Assembly: GCF_000247695.1 (NCBI RefSeq)
Contig: NW_004624733.1
Location: forward strand, 2,531,976-2,595,975
Source of the DNA: Heterocephalus glaber
Taxonomy: Eukaryota > Chordata > Mammalia > Rodentia > Bathyergidae
DNA: 64,000 bases
Direction: 5' to 3'
The notes under the pieces are model-generated. The model saw nothing but the letters and a program-made list of their open reading frames with translations, made no database searches and had not been told where the DNA came from. The position numbers were made by a program, and so were the translations under genes. Below, in pieces: positions 1-12,919 of the stretch (within the stretch, counting starts at the first letter, position 1; every line of letters starts with the position of its first letter).

Positions 1-224
1 GGCTGCTTTGGCTACCTATAATTAAAGTATATAGCAAACTTTCACAAAAATGGTTGGTAAGTGAACAAGCAATTTCCCTCCTATACAAGATACATGTTTT
101 CTATTTAAATGTTAAATATTTTTTAAAAAGGTATTCAATAGTATTTTTCTGTGTGTATATACAAATAATAAAAGAAATTCATGGTAGCTGTGGATACAGA
201 CTTTTATGTACCAAGTCTACAACC

Positions 225-315
225 TTTTTTGGCGGGGGGGGAGGTACTGGGGATCAAACTCAGGTCCTTGTGCTTGCGCAGCAGGTGGTGAAACCACTGA
301 GCTAAATCCCCGGCC
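225..315 (-). mobile_element. ID SINE (GGACC subtype)
   Basis: Read on the minus strand this has GGCCGGGGATTTAGCTCAGT, CACCTGCTGCGCAAGCACAA, GGACC and a diverged A-tail. The flanks GTCTACAACCTTTT (from 215) and GTCTACAGCCTTTT (from 318) form a target duplication. Confidence 0.9.
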
Positions 316-564
316 AGGTCTACAGCCTTTTATGACAAGCTCTTCTGTACTACTTTATTTTTCTTTACATATATGTATCTTTTTTATAAAACTCAGAAAA
401 ATACTATTGAATGTGTTGACTGCAGGTTTAGGAATTATATAAATTTTTAAAAATTACATTATTATATTTTGAAATACACTGTGAAGATTATTTAAAATGA
501 AAAGAATTCGTAGCAGAGGAGCTGCAGAATGCCATTTAAATAAGCATCCAAAATATATCAATCC

Positions 565-650
565 TTTTTTTTTTTTCGTACCAGGGATCAAACTCAGGAC
601 CTTGTGCTTGTGAGGGAGGCAGCAGCACCACTGAGCTAAATCCCCGGCCC
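565..650 (-). mobile_element. ID SINE (GGTCC-like subtype)
   Basis: This is a minus-strand tRNA-derived SINE with the GGGATTTAGCTCAGTGG core and a 12-base A-tail (T run at 565-576 on +). A short target duplication (ATATCAATCC / TATTGATCC) is less certain. Confidence 0.9.
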
Positions 651-741
651 TATTGATCCATTTTTTACACCAAAGTGTCTTTACACCACACCACACCATT
701 TTGTACACCAAAGTGCGGTTTTACACCACAAACACACTTAC

Positions 742-908
742 TTTTTCTATACATTTGCGTAAGGTATGGGTATTCCGCACCCACCACCCAACACCCATAG
801 CTTTCAGTTCAGACCAAGTGGGATCTTTGTGCATTGCTGGCAACATGTTCAGCAGTTCTTCTTCTGCTACTGAGTGAAATGCCCAAGCAAAATGACTAGT
901 AGATAGGC
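742..908 (-). CDS. DMXL1: DMXL1 coding exon 20 (last in window)
   Basis: This exon has 167 bases, phase 1 to 0. It encodes LSTSHFAWAFHSVAEEELLN, then MLPAMHKDPTWSELKAMGVG and WWVRNTHTLRKCIEK, the core of the Rav1p_C region. The acceptor is CTTTCTTCAG and the donor is GTAAGT. The following exons lie left of the window. From memory, orthologues carry a pair of Asp after the Lys in this stretch where here there is one, so an in-frame codon loss is possible. Confidence 0.93.
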
Positions 909-1454
909 CTGAAGAAAGGGCAAAAATAATGATTGTAAGAAATATAAATAAGACTATACAATGATTATCATAAATGTGTGGCACATATTTACAATAAAAA
1001 TATGTAAACTTTTATAAGACATGCAATTACACTTAATTTTTAAGAAGTATGGCTTATTTTTTATTCTTGACTCTCCCAACAATTTACTAGTCCAATGCAC
1101 ATATATTTTTCCTAATTAATGTAATATAATTAATGTTTTTGTATACATTTATTGGAAAATATATGTAAAAATCTTTATGAAAAATGCCAAAATGCTGCAG
1201 TACTTTTGTTCTTTAGGTACAGTATGACCCATGACTCTTTTCAGAAAATGAGAAACACCTGAAGCAATGTTTTATATTGGTATGCTTTTCTCTTTAAAGC
1301 TGCTTCTCATTTCCTTTTAGTCAACATTGGTTTTATGGATTTAATTCTATGGAATTGAAAAACATCAAGCAGACAAAATAGCTTGGTAAACTAATAAGCA
1401 CAGCAACACTAATACTACAAAATCAGAATGCATACATTAAATTTCAGTTCTACT

Positions 1455-1625
1455 GCTAACTGCACAAGTTTGGGCAAGTTAGTTTCTTAATGCCTCAATT
1501 TCCTCATTTAAAAATGCGAATGGTGATAGAATTATCATATTACATAGTTTAAAGGGATTAAATTACATAATATAGTTAAGTAATTTTGAATATAATGTGG
1601 CCTATGACTATTAATATACCATAAA
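1455..1625 (+). repeat. MIR fragment
   Basis: The stretch contains the MIR core in recognisable form: GGGCAAGTTAGTTTCTTAAT, then CCTCAATTTCCTCATTTAAA, then GATTAAATTA. It is heavily diverged, as expected for a mammal-wide SINE relic. Confidence 0.75.
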
Positions 1626-1839
1626 ACATTAATAAAATATTTTGATAATGATTCACACATCATTTGTGTCTGCAATCTACTGGCCTGCACATGTGTTTAT
1701 TGCTCGGCATCTATTTTATTTCATTACAGTATATTTTATTTAGTATTACTAGACAAAATAAATGACTAAGATGTGGCTTTGACATACATATATGGCCTCA
1801 TATTTTTTAAGCTATGCTAAAGAATAATTTTTCATTAAA

Positions 1840-2310
1840 TAGATATTAGCACTCTTGTGTTCACTGTAGCACTGTTCACATTAGCCAAGATAGAGAACAA
1901 ACAAACTGTCCATAAGCAGATGAATGGATTTTTAAAACGTGGTTTACATATGTAATGGAACACTAATCAGCCTTAAAAAAGGAAATTCTGCAAACCCTGA
2001 AGACATTATGTAATTATACTAAGTGAAATAAACTAGGCACAGAAGGACATATACTGTAAGATATCATTTATAAGAGCTATCTGAAATAGTCAAATGCATA
2101 GAATTGAAGAATCAAGTAATAGTTATTAGGGACTGGGAGAAAGAAGAACAGAGTATTCATCAAGAGACACAAAGTTTGTCAACCAAAATGAATTAAGCTA
2201 TAGAGATCTACTATCCAAAATTGTACCTAGAGTCAAAAATAATGTATTATTCACTTACAAATTTTAAGAGGATAGATTTCATGTTGTGTTCTTACTATAA
2301 TAAAAAAATG
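1840..2310 (+). mobile_element. Old L1 3' end (L1M-type)
   Basis: It begins with the ORF2 tail pattern 'gtagcactgttcacattagc' and 'gcagatgaatgga'. It continues through the typical 3' UTR wording 'aagtgaaataaactaggcac' and ends near an A-run at 2303. Many changes indicate great age. Confidence 0.75.
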
Positions 2311-2329
2311 TTTTTGCCAGAGAATCATT

Positions 2330-3240
2330 GGGAAAAAAACAGGGAATAACAAAAGCAGAAACAGAAACTAATATAATATCCAAAGGGAATGTGAGAAATC
2401 AAAATAGAAACTAAGAATGCCTTAGGCTCATCAGTGGACCCAACATGGCCAACAAAAGAATAAGTAAGCCTACAAAGAGGACAATAGAAAGTTCTCAAAC
2501 CGAAATGGAAAAAAATAAAATGAACAAAATCAAAATAGGATATCAAGAACTGTGGCTAATTACAAAAGGCATGAAATAAGTATGAGTGGAGCACCAAAAG
2601 GAGAAAAAAGAAACAAGAAAAAAATTTTCAAGCAACAATGGCTGAGAATATTTTCAAATTAATCACAGAACTAGGAAACTCTGAGAATGTTGAACAGGAT
2701 AAATTAAATCCCCACCACCAAACACACTAATATATACTACATTCAAATTACAGAAAGGAAAGACAAAGAGAACTTTTACCCAGAACAACACACAAACACA
2801 TCCAACAACAATTACAAGAACAACAACAACAAAAATACCACTTGTCTGATTAACAGATTTCTCATTGCAAACAATACAAACTAAGAAGAGAACAGAGTGA
2901 AATATTTAAAATCTTGAGAAGAAAACCCCACAAACTTAGAATTCTATATTCTCCAAAATGACCCTTCAAAGTTGAAAGAAAAATAAAAAATTTCTCAAAT
3001 AAGAACTGAGGAAATAATTGCTAATAAATCTATTCTGCAAAAAAACAAAACAAAAAAACTTTAAAATATGTTCTTCAGATGGAAAAGGATGCTTGTTCTA
3101 CATAAAGAAAATAAAGCACTCAAAGAAGGATAAGTGAACAAAAAAAAACTTTAGATTTTAAAATTCTTAATCTATCTAACAAATATGATTGCTCAAAATA
3201 TGTCAAACTTTTACATGTTAAAACAATAAAGATAACTTCA
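2330..3240 (+). mobile_element. Old L1 fragment, ORF1/inter-ORF region
   Basis: Phrases such as 'cagatttctcattgcaaaca', 'gaattctatattctccaaaa' and 'gttcttcagatggaaaagga' match the 3' part of the ORF1 region of ancient L1M/HAL1-like elements. No frame survives. Confidence 0.6.
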
Positions 3241-3249
3241 TTATATGTG

Positions 3250-3254
<5 letters not shown>

Positions 3255-3287
<33 letters not shown>
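3255..3287. repeat. (AT)n microsatellite
   Basis: About 30 bases of pure TA repeat followed by ACACACATATA. It lies between two L1 pieces and is likely length-polymorphic. Confidence 0.9.
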
Positions 3288-3297
<10 letters not shown>

Positions 3298-4999
3298 CTA
3301 TGTATGCATAGGTATAAGTGAAATTAGTGGCAGCAACAATCCCATGGATGAGAAAAAGGAATTAGGATTATTTTGTTATTATAAAGCATTCACGAAAGCT
3401 GCTGACTGGCTTCCAAGAAGATGGCAGAGTGGTGAGCAGCAAAGAAAGAGCTTCTCTGAGATTTGGTGTCCTTACACTGGAATATAGCAGCAAGAGGAGG
3501 AGGAGGAAAGAAATGGGACCCCAGGACCCAGGAAGGATCTGAGGGGAGAATTGAAGTCAACAAGGAGAATGAAAAGAGAGACTTTAAGGAAGAGGAGGGA
3601 GGTGCCAAGCAGCACTCTCTCACAGAGCCTGAACGCTCTGCGAGGGAATGACAGTGGGCTGAACCTGCAGACATATGGTGACTGCTGAAGACCTCAGAGG
3701 GCTCCATGGAGAAACACACCAGTGGAACAGAGCAATGGATGCACTAGACTGCACCAAGTGGTGAGTTATCGGGATTCAGACCTCAGCCAGGAGAGGGTGA
3801 TTGGCTGGTAGCCATCTTGGAGAGGGGCCAACTGAGCTCTGAACTCAGAATAGCTGCAGGCAGACTCCATCTAGTGGCTTCCAGTGTCTTGATGCAGGTG
3901 CTGAGTTCAAGTCACCAGGTAGTCAGGGAGAGGAGGTCAAGCCAGCAGGAGACAAATAAAGACTGTTGTAGGCTCAAAGAATCCGGTTCCAGCCTATTAG
4001 CCAGAAACTGGCCCGAATTTCAGAGGAACTAAAGGGGCAGGCTGGCTGGGATTATCTACCACCTCACCATGAAGTTGCAGCTAGCTTCCTGGGATTAATC
4101 AATTTGGCTCTGGACTCTGATTGCCCACACTGTCTAACAGTGACAGCAGAGACACACCTTCAATTGGACATTTTTTTGGTTTTTTATCTTTTTTCTTTCT
4201 GTTTTCCTCTTTTCTAGTTCTTCTATTGTTTTTAGTTTTTTTCTTGATAGTTTGAACAGAGTTCTAGTTTTTGTTGCTGTTCTGTTCTTTTTTATTTTTT
4301 CCTTTCCTTTTCCAACTGTCATCTTCACCAGTTTCCTAACATTTGTCCTCTAGCCTTGCTTCTGACCTCTTCCTTTTCTTCTACTTCTGTTTTTTATACC
4401 CTAACCCCTTTTAAATCTTGTCCCCTAAAGGTAAAAGCCACATTGAGGGCGAAAATTTGACATTTTCTAGGCTGTATTTGATGTTATTGTTATTGATTGC
4501 ACTACTTTAGCCAAGGTGACATAATTGTGCTAATCAGTTGTTCCTCCTGGTATACCAAGACTGAGATTGCCTAAGGCTCTTAAAAAAAAAAAAAAAAAAC
4601 ACCTATAGGCCAGTGCCAAAGAACTGGCAGCTGAGCCAAGTAGGCAGAAACTTCTCATCCCCAATAAATTGAAGCCTGCAACAGACTCAAAACCCAAAAG
4701 CTAGCTACAACTGGAAGATGCTTCTAAGAAGTGGTCATTTCCTATGGGTTCTTAATACTGGAAATAAAGCTACTTGCTATAAGCAATTTATAAGCATCAA
4801 ATCAGGAATCAAACTAAAAAAAAAAAAAAGAAAATAAGAAACACTTAAACAAGATGCAACCCCACAGACTTTCAGCTCACCAAAGACAAACCCCCGGGGC
4901 AATGAAGTGGAACAATCCAAAAGCCACCCACCTGGACTCCCTGGAGTGTTAATAGAAGAAGTAACAAAGCAAATGAACAAAGCTTGAGAAAAACATCAA

Positions 5000-5850
5000 A
5001 TGCAGAAATAAATTCCCAATAACCTCAGAGATGGTGACCAGAATGAAAGATACAGATAAAAAAACAGAGGAGCTCAAGAACATTATGGAAACCATGAATG
5101 CCCAGTATAGGAAAGAAATGGAATCCATGAAACAGATTCAAACACATATCCAGGAGATTAAAAACTCCACTGAAAGTATATGCAACAGATCGAGCCAATG
5201 CAAGGACAGAATATCGAATATAGAAGACAAGATTGTAGTTAGCAATCAGGAAAAGAGAGATTTTTAAAAAATACCAAGGGACCATGAGAAATCAATCCAA
5301 CAGCTGCTAGATGATGCAAACAAGAATAACACAGGATTGATTGGAGTCAATGAAAAAGCAGGGAACAGCTCAAGTGACATAAAAAAAAACCTGTTCTCAG
5401 AAGTAATGGCAGAAAACTTCCCAAATAGGGAAAAATAATTTGACATACAGACAAGTGAGGCATACAATCAATTACAACCTAATTAGCCATCATCAAAAAA
5501 AAAAATCTTCCCAAAGCCAAATAACAGTCAAGATTCCAGAAATTCAACACAGGGACAGAATATCAGAAGCTGTTAGAGAAAAGAAACAAATCACCTATAA
5601 AGGAAAGCCCATCAAAATCATAGCAGACTTCGGGCTGGGGATTTAGCTCAGTGGTTTTGCCACCTGCTGTGCAAGTGCAAGGACCCAAGTTCGATCCCTG
5701 GTACAAAAAAAAATCATAGCAGACTTCTCAACACAAACTCAAGTCAAGGAGAACTTGGAGTAAAGTATTTCAAGCCCTAAAGGAAAACAAGCTCAAAGCC
5801 AGATTGATGTACACTGCAAAACTATCCTTCAAAATTGATGGAGAAATAAT
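5000..5850 (+). pseudogene. L1 ORF1 remnant
   Basis: An open stretch from 5031 gives MVTRMKDTDKKTEELKNIME and on to IQEIKNSTESICNRSSQCKD. This is the charged heptad-like coiled coil of L1 ORF1p, which forms trimers that bind L1 RNA. A stop ends this frame at 5265-5267. Further pieces (FSEVMAENFPNREK) show the RRM/CTD side, also broken. The ID insertion at 5632 splits the tail. Confidence 0.75.
5632..5710 (+). mobile_element. ID SINE (GGACC subtype) inside the L1
   Basis: A textbook insertion: the perfect 17-bp target duplication AAATCATAGCAGACTTC flanks it at 5615-5631 and 5711-5727. The body has TTTAGCTCAGTGG, CTGCTGTGCAAG, GGACC and a short A-tail. It dates after the L1 insertion. Confidence 0.97.
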
Positions 5851-6059
5851 ATACTTCCATGACAAAGAACACCTGAAGAAAATCATTACCACCACACCAG
5901 CATTTCAAAGTGTTCGAAGGATATCCTACAAATAGACAATAAGGATTACAACTCCATGAACCCCAACAGAATGAATCCACCAAACAAGAAAAGAAATTAA
6001 ACAGAAAAAGAAAGAAGGAAGCCAAGAGCTGGAAAATAACATAACAGAGATAAGACAAT

Positions 6060-9000
6060 ACATATCAATGTATTAACCATCAATGTTAATGGTCTCAATT
6101 CACCAATCAAAAGCAACAGACTGGTAGAATGGATCAAGAAGCAAGATCCAACAATATGCTGCATATAAGAAACATATTTATTTGAAAAGTAAATTCATAG
6201 ACTGAAAGTCAAGGGATGGAAAACAATGCTCCATGTAACAGGAAACTGGAAAAATGCAGGGGTAGCTATTTTATTTGCAGACAATGTGGATTTCAAACCG
6301 AGACTGATTAAGAGAGACAAAGAAGACCACTACATCCTGTTAAAGGGAATAATCCAAGAGGAAGAGCTAACAATCCCAAATATAGCCACCAAATATAAAC
6401 GCCAAATATAAACACCAAATAGCAGCGTACCCAACTATACAAAACAAATATTAATGGACATGAAAAATCATATTAAGCATTAATACAGTTGTAATAGGGG
6501 ACCTCAACACCCCACTGCCACAAATAGATCAACTAGACAAAAAAATCAATAATGAAGTATTAGAATTGAACCAAACTTTTGAACAAATGGACTTAGTAGA
6601 TGTCTACAGAGTGTTCCACCCCACAACATCAGAATACATATTCTTCTCAGCTGCACATGGGACTTTCTCCAAAATAGATCATATACTAGCTCACAGAACA
6701 CGCTTCAGTGAATGCAAAGGAATTGAAATAATCCCATGCATATTCTCAGACCATAGTGCAATGAAGTTGGAAATCAATGACAAAAGAAACCACAAGAACT
6801 CTGTAAACACATGGAAATTAAATAACACCCTCTTGAACAATCAATGGGTTACACATGAAATTAGAAATCAGACAATTTCTACAATTAAACGATAATGACA
6901 ATACTACATACCAGAACTTATGGGACTCAATGAAAGCAATTTATAGCAGTGAATTCCCGTATGAGAAAAACAGAGTGGGCTCAAATAAACAACCTAATAT
7001 TGAACCTCAAGCTTCTAGAAAAAGAAGAGCAGGTCAAGCCCAAAGCTAGTACAAGGGAGGAAATTACAAAAATCAGAGCAGAAATTAATACAATTGAGAC
7101 TAAGAAAATACTACAGAGTCAGTGAATCGAAGAGTTGGTTCTTTGAAAGATTAAATAAAATTGACAAACCCTTAGCCAACCTTATCAAAAAAAAGGAAAG
7201 AAAAGACTCAAATCCATGCAATTAGGAATGAAAAGGGTGAGATTCACAACAGATCCTGCAGAGATTCAGAAGATCATCAATACTTACTTCGAGAGTCTGT
7301 ATTCTACTAACATGGAAAATACAGAAGAAATGGACAGATTCCTAGATACATATGAATTATCAAAACTGAATCAAGAAGATATAGAAATTCTACATAAACT
7401 ACTATCAGTCAGTGAAATTGAATATGTAATTAAAAAACTACCAACAAAGAAAAGCTCTGGCCCTGACGGATTCACTGCTGAATTCTACAAGAAATTTAAA
7501 GAAGACCAAATGCCGCTATTCCTCAAACTCTTAAAGGGAAGCAATACTCCCAAATTCATTCCTGGAAGCAAACATTACACTGATTCTAAAATCAGAGAAG
7601 GACCCAACCAAAAAAGAGACTTACAGGCCAATCTCCCTAATGAACATAGATGGAAAAATCCTCAATAAAATATTGGCAAACAGAATGCAGCAAATCATCC
7701 AGAAGGTTATACATTATGACCAAGTTGGATTCATCCCAGGAATGCAGAGATGGTTCAACATACATCAATAAATGTAATACGCTATATTAACAGAGCCAAG
7801 GACAAAAACTATATGATCCTCTCAACAGATGCAGAAAAAGCATTTGCCAAGGTCCAACACCCATTCATGACAAAAACCCTACAGAAAATTGGTACAGATG
7901 GATTTTATCTCAATCTAATAAAAGCCATCTACGACAAACCAACAGCCAACATAATACTAAATGGTCAAAAACTGAAAGCTTTCACTCTAAAATCAGGAAC
8001 AAGACAAGAATGTCCACTATCACCACTCCTGTTCAATATAGTTCTGGAAACATTAGCCACAGCAATTAGACATGAGAAAGAAATAAAAGAAAGAAAGATA
8101 GGAAAGGAAGAAGTTAAATTATCATCATTTGTGGATGACATGATACTCTACATAGAAGACCCCAAAATCTCCACCAAAAGACTCCTAGATGTAATAACCA
8201 AATTCAGTGGCATAGCTGGATACAAAGTCAACACTCAAAAGTCAATAGCCTTCCTGTACATAACTAACAGACTCATGAACAGAGAAATTAAGAGACATAA
8301 TCCCTTTCACAATAGCATCCAAAAAAATGAAATACCTAGGAATCAATCTAACAAAAGAAGTAAAAGACCTTTACATTAAAAACTACAGTATTCTTGAAAA
8401 AGGAGATTGAAGAGGACATCAGAAAATTAAAAGAGTCCCCAGCCAAAAAGATATCCTTTGTTCTTGGATAGGAAGAAGCAATATAGTGAAAATGGCCATA
8501 CTACCAAAACTGTTATACAGATTCAATGCAATCCCAATCTAAATCCCAACAGCGTATTTCACAGAATTAGAAAAACTATCCTAAAATTCATTTAGAACCA
8601 GAAGAGATCTAGAATAGCAAAGGTAATTCTGGGCAACAAAGGCAAGGCAGAGGGTATTACAATCCCTGACTTTAAATTATACTACAAAGCTATGGTAATA
8701 AAAACACCATGATACTAGCAAAAGAACAGACCTGAGGATCAATGGAACAGACTACAGGATGCAGAAACAACTCCAGACATACTCAACCACCTTATCTTTG
8801 ACAAAGGAGCCAAACATCTTCACTGGAAGAAAGATAGCCTCTTTAATAAATCATGCTGGAAAAACTGGTTTTCCACCTGCTGAAGATTGAAACTAGACCC
8901 ATGTCTTTCACCGTGCACTAACCTAAAATTGAAATAAATCAAAGATCTAAATATTAAAACAGAAACACTAAATCTGCTGCAAAAGAGAATACGTAGAACG

Positions 9001-9800
9001 CTTGAAGACACAGGTGTAGGCAAAGACTTCATGAACAAAACTCAGACTGCACGGGAAATACTACAAAAAAATCAGAAACTGGGACCTCATCTTATTAAAC
9101 AGCTTTTGCATAGCAAGAGAAACCACCAACAAAGCGAAGAGATAACCCACAGAGGAAGAAAAATTTTTTACCAGCTATTCAGTTATAGGACTATTATCTA
9201 GAATATATAAAGAACTTAAAAAAAAAAAAATCAGACCTCCCAAATTTAAAGACCCGATGAAAAATGGGCATCTGAAATAAAGACACTTCTCAGATAAAGA
9301 ATTAGAAATGGCAGATAAATATATGAAAAAATGTTCAACATCACTGGTCATTTGAGAGATGCAAATTAAAACAACACTGAGATTCCATCTCATTCCAGAA
9401 AGAATGGCTGCTGTCAAGAAATTAACGAATAACAAATCCTGGAGGGGTTGTGGGGAAAAAGGAACCCTTCTCCACTGTTGGTGGGCGTTTATACTGGTAC
9501 AACCACTGCGGAAATCACTGTGGAGATTTTTCAAAAAACTAAAACTAGAGGTCCCATTTGACCCAGGTAAACCTCTTCTTGGTATCTTCCTGAAAGAATT
9601 AAAAGCATCATACCACAGGGATATACGCACATCCGTGTTTATGGCAGCACGGTATGTAATAGCTAAATCTCAGAAACAGCCCAAATGCCCATCAACTGAT
9701 GAGTGGATAAAGAAGATTTGGTGTTTTTTTTTTTACTATAGAGTACTACTCTGTCATAAAGAAGGATGTGCTTCAGACATTTATAGCTAAATGGATGGAC
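6060..9800 (+). pseudogene. L1 ORF2 remnant (endonuclease-reverse transcriptase)
   Basis: The APE-like endonuclease is read in pieces from 6060 ('NVNGLNSPIK' region; FSKIDHILAHRTRF; IFSDHSAMKLEI near 6740). The reverse transcriptase follows from about 7216: KKLPTKKSSGPDGFTAEFYK, then [20 protein letters not shown] and [13 protein letters not shown] at about 8130, where the family normally has FADD. Part of the C-terminal region is at 9359-9720 (CWWAFILVQPLRKSLWRFFK). Several stops and frameshifts break it. Confidence 0.88.
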
Positions 9801-10131
9801 CTTGAGACCATATTCTTAAGTGAAATAAATCTGACACATGTTTAAATATTGCATTGTTTCTCCGGTGTGAGAAACTGAATGTGGAAAAAAGGACTGAGAT
9901 GTATAACGCATGTTGGGAAATGGGAAGAGTGTTCAAATGGGCAGGGGAACAAGGGAAGAGGGAGAGAGGAAGGAAGGGACAAGAAAAAAGTGAGAATAAA
10001 AGAAAAAAATGGAAACAAAGCTTTTGTACATAGGGAGGGGAATGGGCTTGAGGGGGGAAATGGGATAAAATAAAATAAAATTTATTTTTAAAAAAGGTAT
10101 TCTCATTACCTGTGAAAAAGTACAGTGCCTA

Positions 10132-10209
10132 GGGCTGGAGATTTAGCTCAGTGGTTCTAGCGCCTGCCTTGCAAGCGCAAGGTCCCAAGTTTGATCCTCA
10201 GTACCAAAA
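10132..10209 (+). mobile_element. ID SINE (GGTCC subtype)
   Basis: The core is GATTTAGCTCAGTGGTTCTA then GCGCCTGCCTTGCAAGCGCA. The target duplication AAAAAGTACAGTGCC lies at 10115-10129 and 10210-10224 (perfect). Confidence 0.97.
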
Positions 10210-10386
10210 AAAAAGTACAGTGCCACTGAAACCGGACTTGAAAATTATATGACAGTCTTACTTGAAAGTGTAAATGTACAATGCAAACTTCAGGGCAATA
10301 CTAACAAAAGTAAAAACAAAAAGAGATAAATGATAAAAGAGAAATAATGAAATCATATAAATAATGCTCATTAAAACTACAACACT

Positions 10387-10575
10387 AAGCTAGGCATGTT
10401 GGCACACCTCTGTAATCCCAACTACTCTGGAGGCTGAAACAGGAGAATCACAAGCTTGAAGTTAGTCTGTGCAACTTAGAAAGACCCTGTGTCAAAATAA
10501 AAGATAAAAGAAGCTGGGACGTAGCTTAGTAGTTGGGTGTACCTGGGTTCAACACTCAGTATCATAAAACAAACA
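10387..10575 (+). mobile_element. B1-dID dimeric SINE
   Basis: A B1/7SL-type left half ('gctaggcatgttggcacacc', 'tgtaatcccaactactctgg') is fused to a degenerate ID half ('gctgggacgtagcttagtag', 'gggttcaacactcagtatc'). This order is typical of the B1-dID family of squirrel-related and some other non-murid rodents. Confidence 0.8.
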
Positions 10576-10849
10576 CACTCACAAGAGAAGACAAAAATAG
10601 GATCAAAAAACTGATGATAATTAATTGAATATTTCAAAGAAACTAACAAGATTTTGAATTGTACCCAATACAAAGAAATTATTTAGGTCTAGGTTGATAA
10701 ATATGCCAAGCACCCTGATCTCATCGCTAAAGATTGTATACACGTACCATATTAAAATGCCACATTATATCCCCAAAATATGTACAATTTGATGCCTGAA
10801 TTAAATAAGTAAGAAGAAAGAGCAACAAAGATCTATTATATTCCACAAA

Positions 10850-12135
10850 ACTGTAAGGGATATAGCAGATATTAACTACGTCAGTATTCACTTTGAATAG
10901 TCAAAGTCTAAATGTACCAACTGAAAGACTGAGCTTGTCAAGTGGGACAAAAACCAGGCCCGGCTATATGTTGTTGTCTATAAGAAACCTACTTTAAATG
11001 TAAACACATATAGACTAAAAGTAAATGAACAGAGAAAAATGTACATATTAACACTGATGGAATGCCTATAGTCATGTCATATGAAGATGACTTGAAAGTG
11101 AGAAAAGTTATCAGGGATAAAGAAAGGCATCACATAATGATAAAGGGATTAATTCACCAAGAATGGATTAAAGGCTTAAACATAAGGCCTAAAATTGTAA
11201 AACTACTAGAAGAAATTATAGGTAAAAAGCTCTGTGACACTGACTGAATACGGCTTCCAAAGCACAGGCAATTAAAACAAAATCAGACAAATGGGGATAC
11301 ATCAAAACTTAAAAGCTTCTGGAAAGCAAAGGATATAATAAACAGAGTATAGTGACAACCAACAGATTAGGAGAAAATATCTGCGATCTATATATCTAAC
11401 AAGGGTTAACATCTAAAATATAAAAGGGAAAAAACAAGTAACTCAATTTAAAATCAACAAATGACCTGAACAGACATTAATCTAAAGAAGGATATGTTAC
11501 TGGCCAACAGATAGATGAAAAAAATGTTCAACATCACTAAATCATCAAGGAAGTGCAAAGTAAAATCACAATGAGAAACCACCTTGTACATGTTAGAATG
11601 GCTATTACCTAAAGGACAAAAAATACCAAGTGTTGGCAAGCACATGGAGAAAAGGGAAGCCTTGCACACTATTGGTCAGAATGTAAATTATTACAGGCAC
11701 TATGGAAAACTGTACAGATAGAATTAACGTATGATCCAGCTATACCACCTCTGAGTATATATCGAAAAAATCTGAGGTTAGTATGTTTAAGAGATACCTG
11801 CACTATTATGTTCAATGCAGCTTTACTCACAATAACTCAGTAATAGAATCAACCTATATCAATGGATAAATAGGCTAAAGAAAATGTGTATATAATAATG
11901 AAGTACTGGGGAATCAGAGAGGTGGAGAGAGAATGCTTAAATGATACAAAATTTCAGTTAGATAGGAGTAAGTTCCCAAGTACAGCGTGGTGACCACCCT
12001 TGGTAACAATATACTGTACATTTCAAAACTGCTAAGAATTAATCATTCTCTTTTATATACATATTTCCTAGTATCACTTTGTACCTCATAAATATTCAAA
12101 ATTATCTGTCAATATATAATAAAGATTTTAAAAGA
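10850..12135 (+). mobile_element. Older L1 fragment (ORF2 to 3' end)
   Basis: Recognisable ORF2 phrases include 'gatgacttgaaagtgagaaa', 'ctggaaagcaaaggatataa', 'ggctattacctaaaggacaa' and 'gagaaaagggaagccttgca'. It ends with an L1M 3' UTR pattern ('gtgaccacccttggtaacaa'). The internal order is compressed and no frame is intact. Confidence 0.75.
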
Positions 12136-12811
12136 ACTTATTTTTGACTTTTATATTTTACAAATGGGGGAGGAAGAAAGCAGTGAGAAGAGAGACCAAG
12201 AGACAGAGACCAATGAGCACAGGTCAACCTCCAGTCCCAAAAGCACTGTCTACACTTATGGATACTGTGGCACTGGGAACCAGCTCTCTCTCTTCTCAAG
12301 TTCCAGGGTACTGACCCATAAATATTCTGATTTAATTAAGTAAAGTCCTAGCAGTTTGTAAGAATATCTCAAATACACTAATTTTATTAAACTAATATCT
12401 GAAATTCACATTAATTTATCAGTTTGGGGGATAGATGAATTTTTACTGTCTCTGTTCTGCATTGTTTTTATAAAACATTTAAATTTGAACATGTATTTTT
12501 TTACAAAAGTGTTACTCAATTTTGTAGAGGAAAGCTGAATTTAGATAAATATCAAATACAATCTAAAAAAAATTAGAAATAATACTAATTTATTAATACA
12601 TCACGCATAAGGGAATATCCAATTCCCAAACATCCATTTCTTCATTAACTCTTTTCATCTATCATTAAAAATTCCAATGTCAAAGAAGATTAAGAGGAAA
12701 TATACATTTTAATAATAAAAGAAACTATGAATGTGTCAAACTCATCATCACTATCATGGGTTGGGGAAAAACTTAGTTTACTTCCCCAGAATAGATTATT
12801 ATCAAAATTAC

Positions 12812-12919
12812 CTTGGTGGAGCAGTTGAGCTCGATAGCCTGGAAGGGAAGTTGTAAGGAAGGTATGCAGTCGAACAGCCAAAAGAAATTTTAACCCACAC
12901 TCATCAAGAGTTTCTCCAC
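12812..12919 (-). CDS. DMXL1: DMXL1 coding exon 19
   Basis: This exon has 108 bases, phase 1 to 1. It encodes GETLDECGLKFLLAVRLHTF and then LTTSLPGYRAQLLHQG, part of the Rav1p_C helical region. The LLAVRLHTFLTTSLP wording favours DMXL1 over DMXL2. The acceptor is TTGGTTTTAG and the donor is GTAATT. Confidence 0.93.

Larger units (their letters stand above)
1..741 (-). other. DMXL1: DMXL1 intron 20 (partial)
   Basis: This is the intron on the 3' side of exon 20, cut by the window edge. It holds two minus-strand ID SINEs (225-315 and 565-650) and AT-rich sequence. Open frames here are SINE-derived or random. Confidence 0.75.
3406..10096 (+). mobile_element. Nearly full-length, inactive L1 (LINE-1)
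   Basis: This L1 of about 6.7 kb is antisense to DMXL1. Its 5' UTR begins near a 'ccaagaagatggc' motif, as in other mammalian L1s. ORF1 remains, ORF2 remains and a purine-rich 3' UTR follow, with an A/T-rich tail ending near 10096. Both reading frames are broken many times, so it cannot move. An ID SINE has inserted at 5632. The long ORF1-ORF2 spacing with the 'ccttcaaaattgatggaga' segment resembles older L1M lineages. No clear target duplication was found. Confidence 0.85.
909..12811 (-). other. DMXL1: DMXL1 intron 19 (11.9 kb)
   Basis: This is the largest complete intron in the window. It is built mainly of plus-strand L1 pieces of different ages, antisense to the gene, with MIR, (AT)n, ID and B1-dID elements listed separately. 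Positions 909-1450 and 12140-12811 show nothing recognisable beyond AT-rich intron sequence. Confidence 0.85.

Noticed and set aside
3463..4032. Small open frames before the L1 ORF1
   Set aside because: They fall in the L1 5' UTR, show no conserved domain, and have no sign of selection that can be judged from one copy.
7216..8379. Long open frames with reverse transcriptase motifs that might be a domesticated RT
   Set aside because: They are ordinary broken L1 ORF2 pieces flanked by L1 UTRs, with stops and shifts between the blocks.
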